The translations under genes were made by a program, and so were the position numbers. This document shows, in pieces, positions 63,502 through 64,000 of a stretch of 64,000 nt of DNA (the stretch's first letter is position 1; every line of letters begins with the position of its first letter). The DNA is taken from the NCBI RefSeq assembly GCF_001546855.1, contig NZ_KQ958179.1, forward strand, positions 1 to 64,000, written 5' to 3'. Below the pieces are notes generated by a model. It did not search any database. It had not been told where the DNA came from and saw only the letters and a program-made list of their open reading frames with translations. Source of the DNA: Megasphaera sp. MJR8396C. Its GTDB lineage: Bacteria > Bacillota > Negativicutes > Veillonellales > Megasphaeraceae.

Positions 63502-64000
63502 TCAATATATCCCCTTTTTAAAGAGGGTCATCATTTCCATCGTAAGGCTGGCTTTTTCTAAGTCATCGGGAATATCCTGTCGGTCGATCCAATCGGCAGT
63601 TGCCAGTTCCCGGTGATCGACTTTCAGCGTATCATCACCGTCAAGGTCACAGAAAAATCCCAGGAGCAGGGTATCGGTAAAGCACCAGGGCTGACTCTTA
63701 TAGAAGGTCAGGTTCTTGACCTTGATGCCTACTTCTTCCATGACTTCGCGATGGACCGTATCTTCGATAGACTCGCCGACTTCGGCAAATCCGGCCAATA
63801 GGGCGACATTCTTATATTCCCTGCCTGCGTATTTTGAAACCAGGAGTTTATCGCCATAGCGGACGGCTACGATGACAGCCGGGCAGATGCGCGGATAGAT
63901 CATAGTATGGCAAGCATCGCAATGGACCATACGCTCTGTGTCGCTGTGTTTCATCGGACGGCCGCAGTGACCACAAAAGCGGTGGTTGCCGTACCAAACG
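63502..64000 (-). CDS. nudC: NADH pyrophosphatase-like Nudix hydrolase (5' end beyond window)
   Basis: A partial gene whose start lies past the right edge. The visible part holds a zinc ribbon, FCGHCGRPM and CDACHTMIYPR, then the Nudix domain with AGFAEVGESIEDTVHREVMEEVGI, matching G-x5-E-x7-REUxEExGU, then SQPWCFTDTLLLGFFC, where the SQPWPFPxS motif of NudC is recognisable in altered form (SQPWCFTDT). NudC hydrolyses NADH or removes NAD caps from RNA; the altered motif leaves the exact substrate uncertain. The frame is open to base 64000. Confidence 0.88.
   Translation of the reverse strand, partial: VWYGNHRFCGHCGRPMKHSDTERMVHCDACHTMIYPRICPAVIVAVRYGDKLLVSKYAGREYKNVALLAGFAEVGESIEDTVHREVMEEVGIKVKNLTFYKSQPWCFTDTLLLGFFCDLDGDDTLKVDHRELATADWIDRQDIPDDLEKASLTMEMMTLFKKGIY

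Overview
The window looks like a chromosomal segment of a Negativicutes anaerobe, most probably a Megasphaera close to M. elsdenii. This is inferred from gene content, not from a database search. The pointers are an FAD-linked D-lactate dehydrogenase, acyl-CoA dehydrogenase, biotin pyruvate carboxylase, PEP synthase with its regulatory kinase, DapL-type lysine synthesis, an alanine/glycine symporter under a tandem glycine riboswitch, and GC-rich genes separated by AT-rich spacers with strong AGGAGG sites. Most genes lie on the minus strand.

Layout. 1-7.7 kb: a minus-strand operon oppB-oppC-oppD-oppF-oppA-ldcA-M20 amidohydrolase, which could import peptides (possibly murein peptides) and degrade them; an efflux MFS gene is divergent from it. 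9-16.3 kb: a soluble fumarate-reductase-like flavoprotein and Fe-S pair downstream of pyruvate carboxylase, then tatC and a nitroreductase. 16.4-24.4 kb: tRNA-Leu, the riboswitch-controlled symporter, and a housekeeping operon guaB-wecG/tagA-like-psd-pssA-GT2-surE-cdd. 24.5-31.1 kb: recG, rpmB, and the ccpN-like/ppsR/ppsA block at the pyruvate-PEP node. 31.4-41.9 kb: a class A PBP, a GNAT enzyme, an NCS1 permease, a MacAB-like exporter, a flavodoxin-like protein, dapL and ychF. 41.9-46.7 kb: an XRE regulator, D-lactate dehydrogenase, an ABC-F ATPase, tRNA-Ala and a second flavodoxin-like protein.

46.9-50.3 kb is an accessory island. It holds an AT-rich exported orphan, a 36-residue membrane microprotein, about 0.8 kb of non-coding DNA, a frameshifted small gene, and a protein combining a PD-(D/E)xK-like nuclease motif with a Gly/Ala-rich membrane segment. 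50.3-55.9 kb: an unusual pyruvate-kinase-like protein, acyl-CoA dehydrogenase, tRNA-Pro, two tandem membrane zinc-ribbon paralogues and a LacI-family regulator. 56-61.4 kb: a pentose-type cluster (DUF4867, sugar porter, xylulokinase, divergent fucose/arabinose-isomerase-family enzyme) with matching palindromic operators at both divergent promoters. 61.5-63.4 kb: a second copy of the accessory module. The right edge cuts a nudC-like gene.

The most novel signal is that duplicated module. A 90-residue basic protein gene followed by a Gly/Ala-rich membrane protein gene occurs twice, at 49.07-50.25 kb (+) and 61.57-62.27 kb (-). Both copies start from promoters whose -35 hexamer lies inside a related inverted repeat, CTATTG-N6-CAATAG. 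One copy has a nuclease-like insert and a broken first gene. The other has an intact first gene, no nuclease domain, and a divergent gene for a predicted membrane-anchored helix-turn-helix coiled-coil protein.
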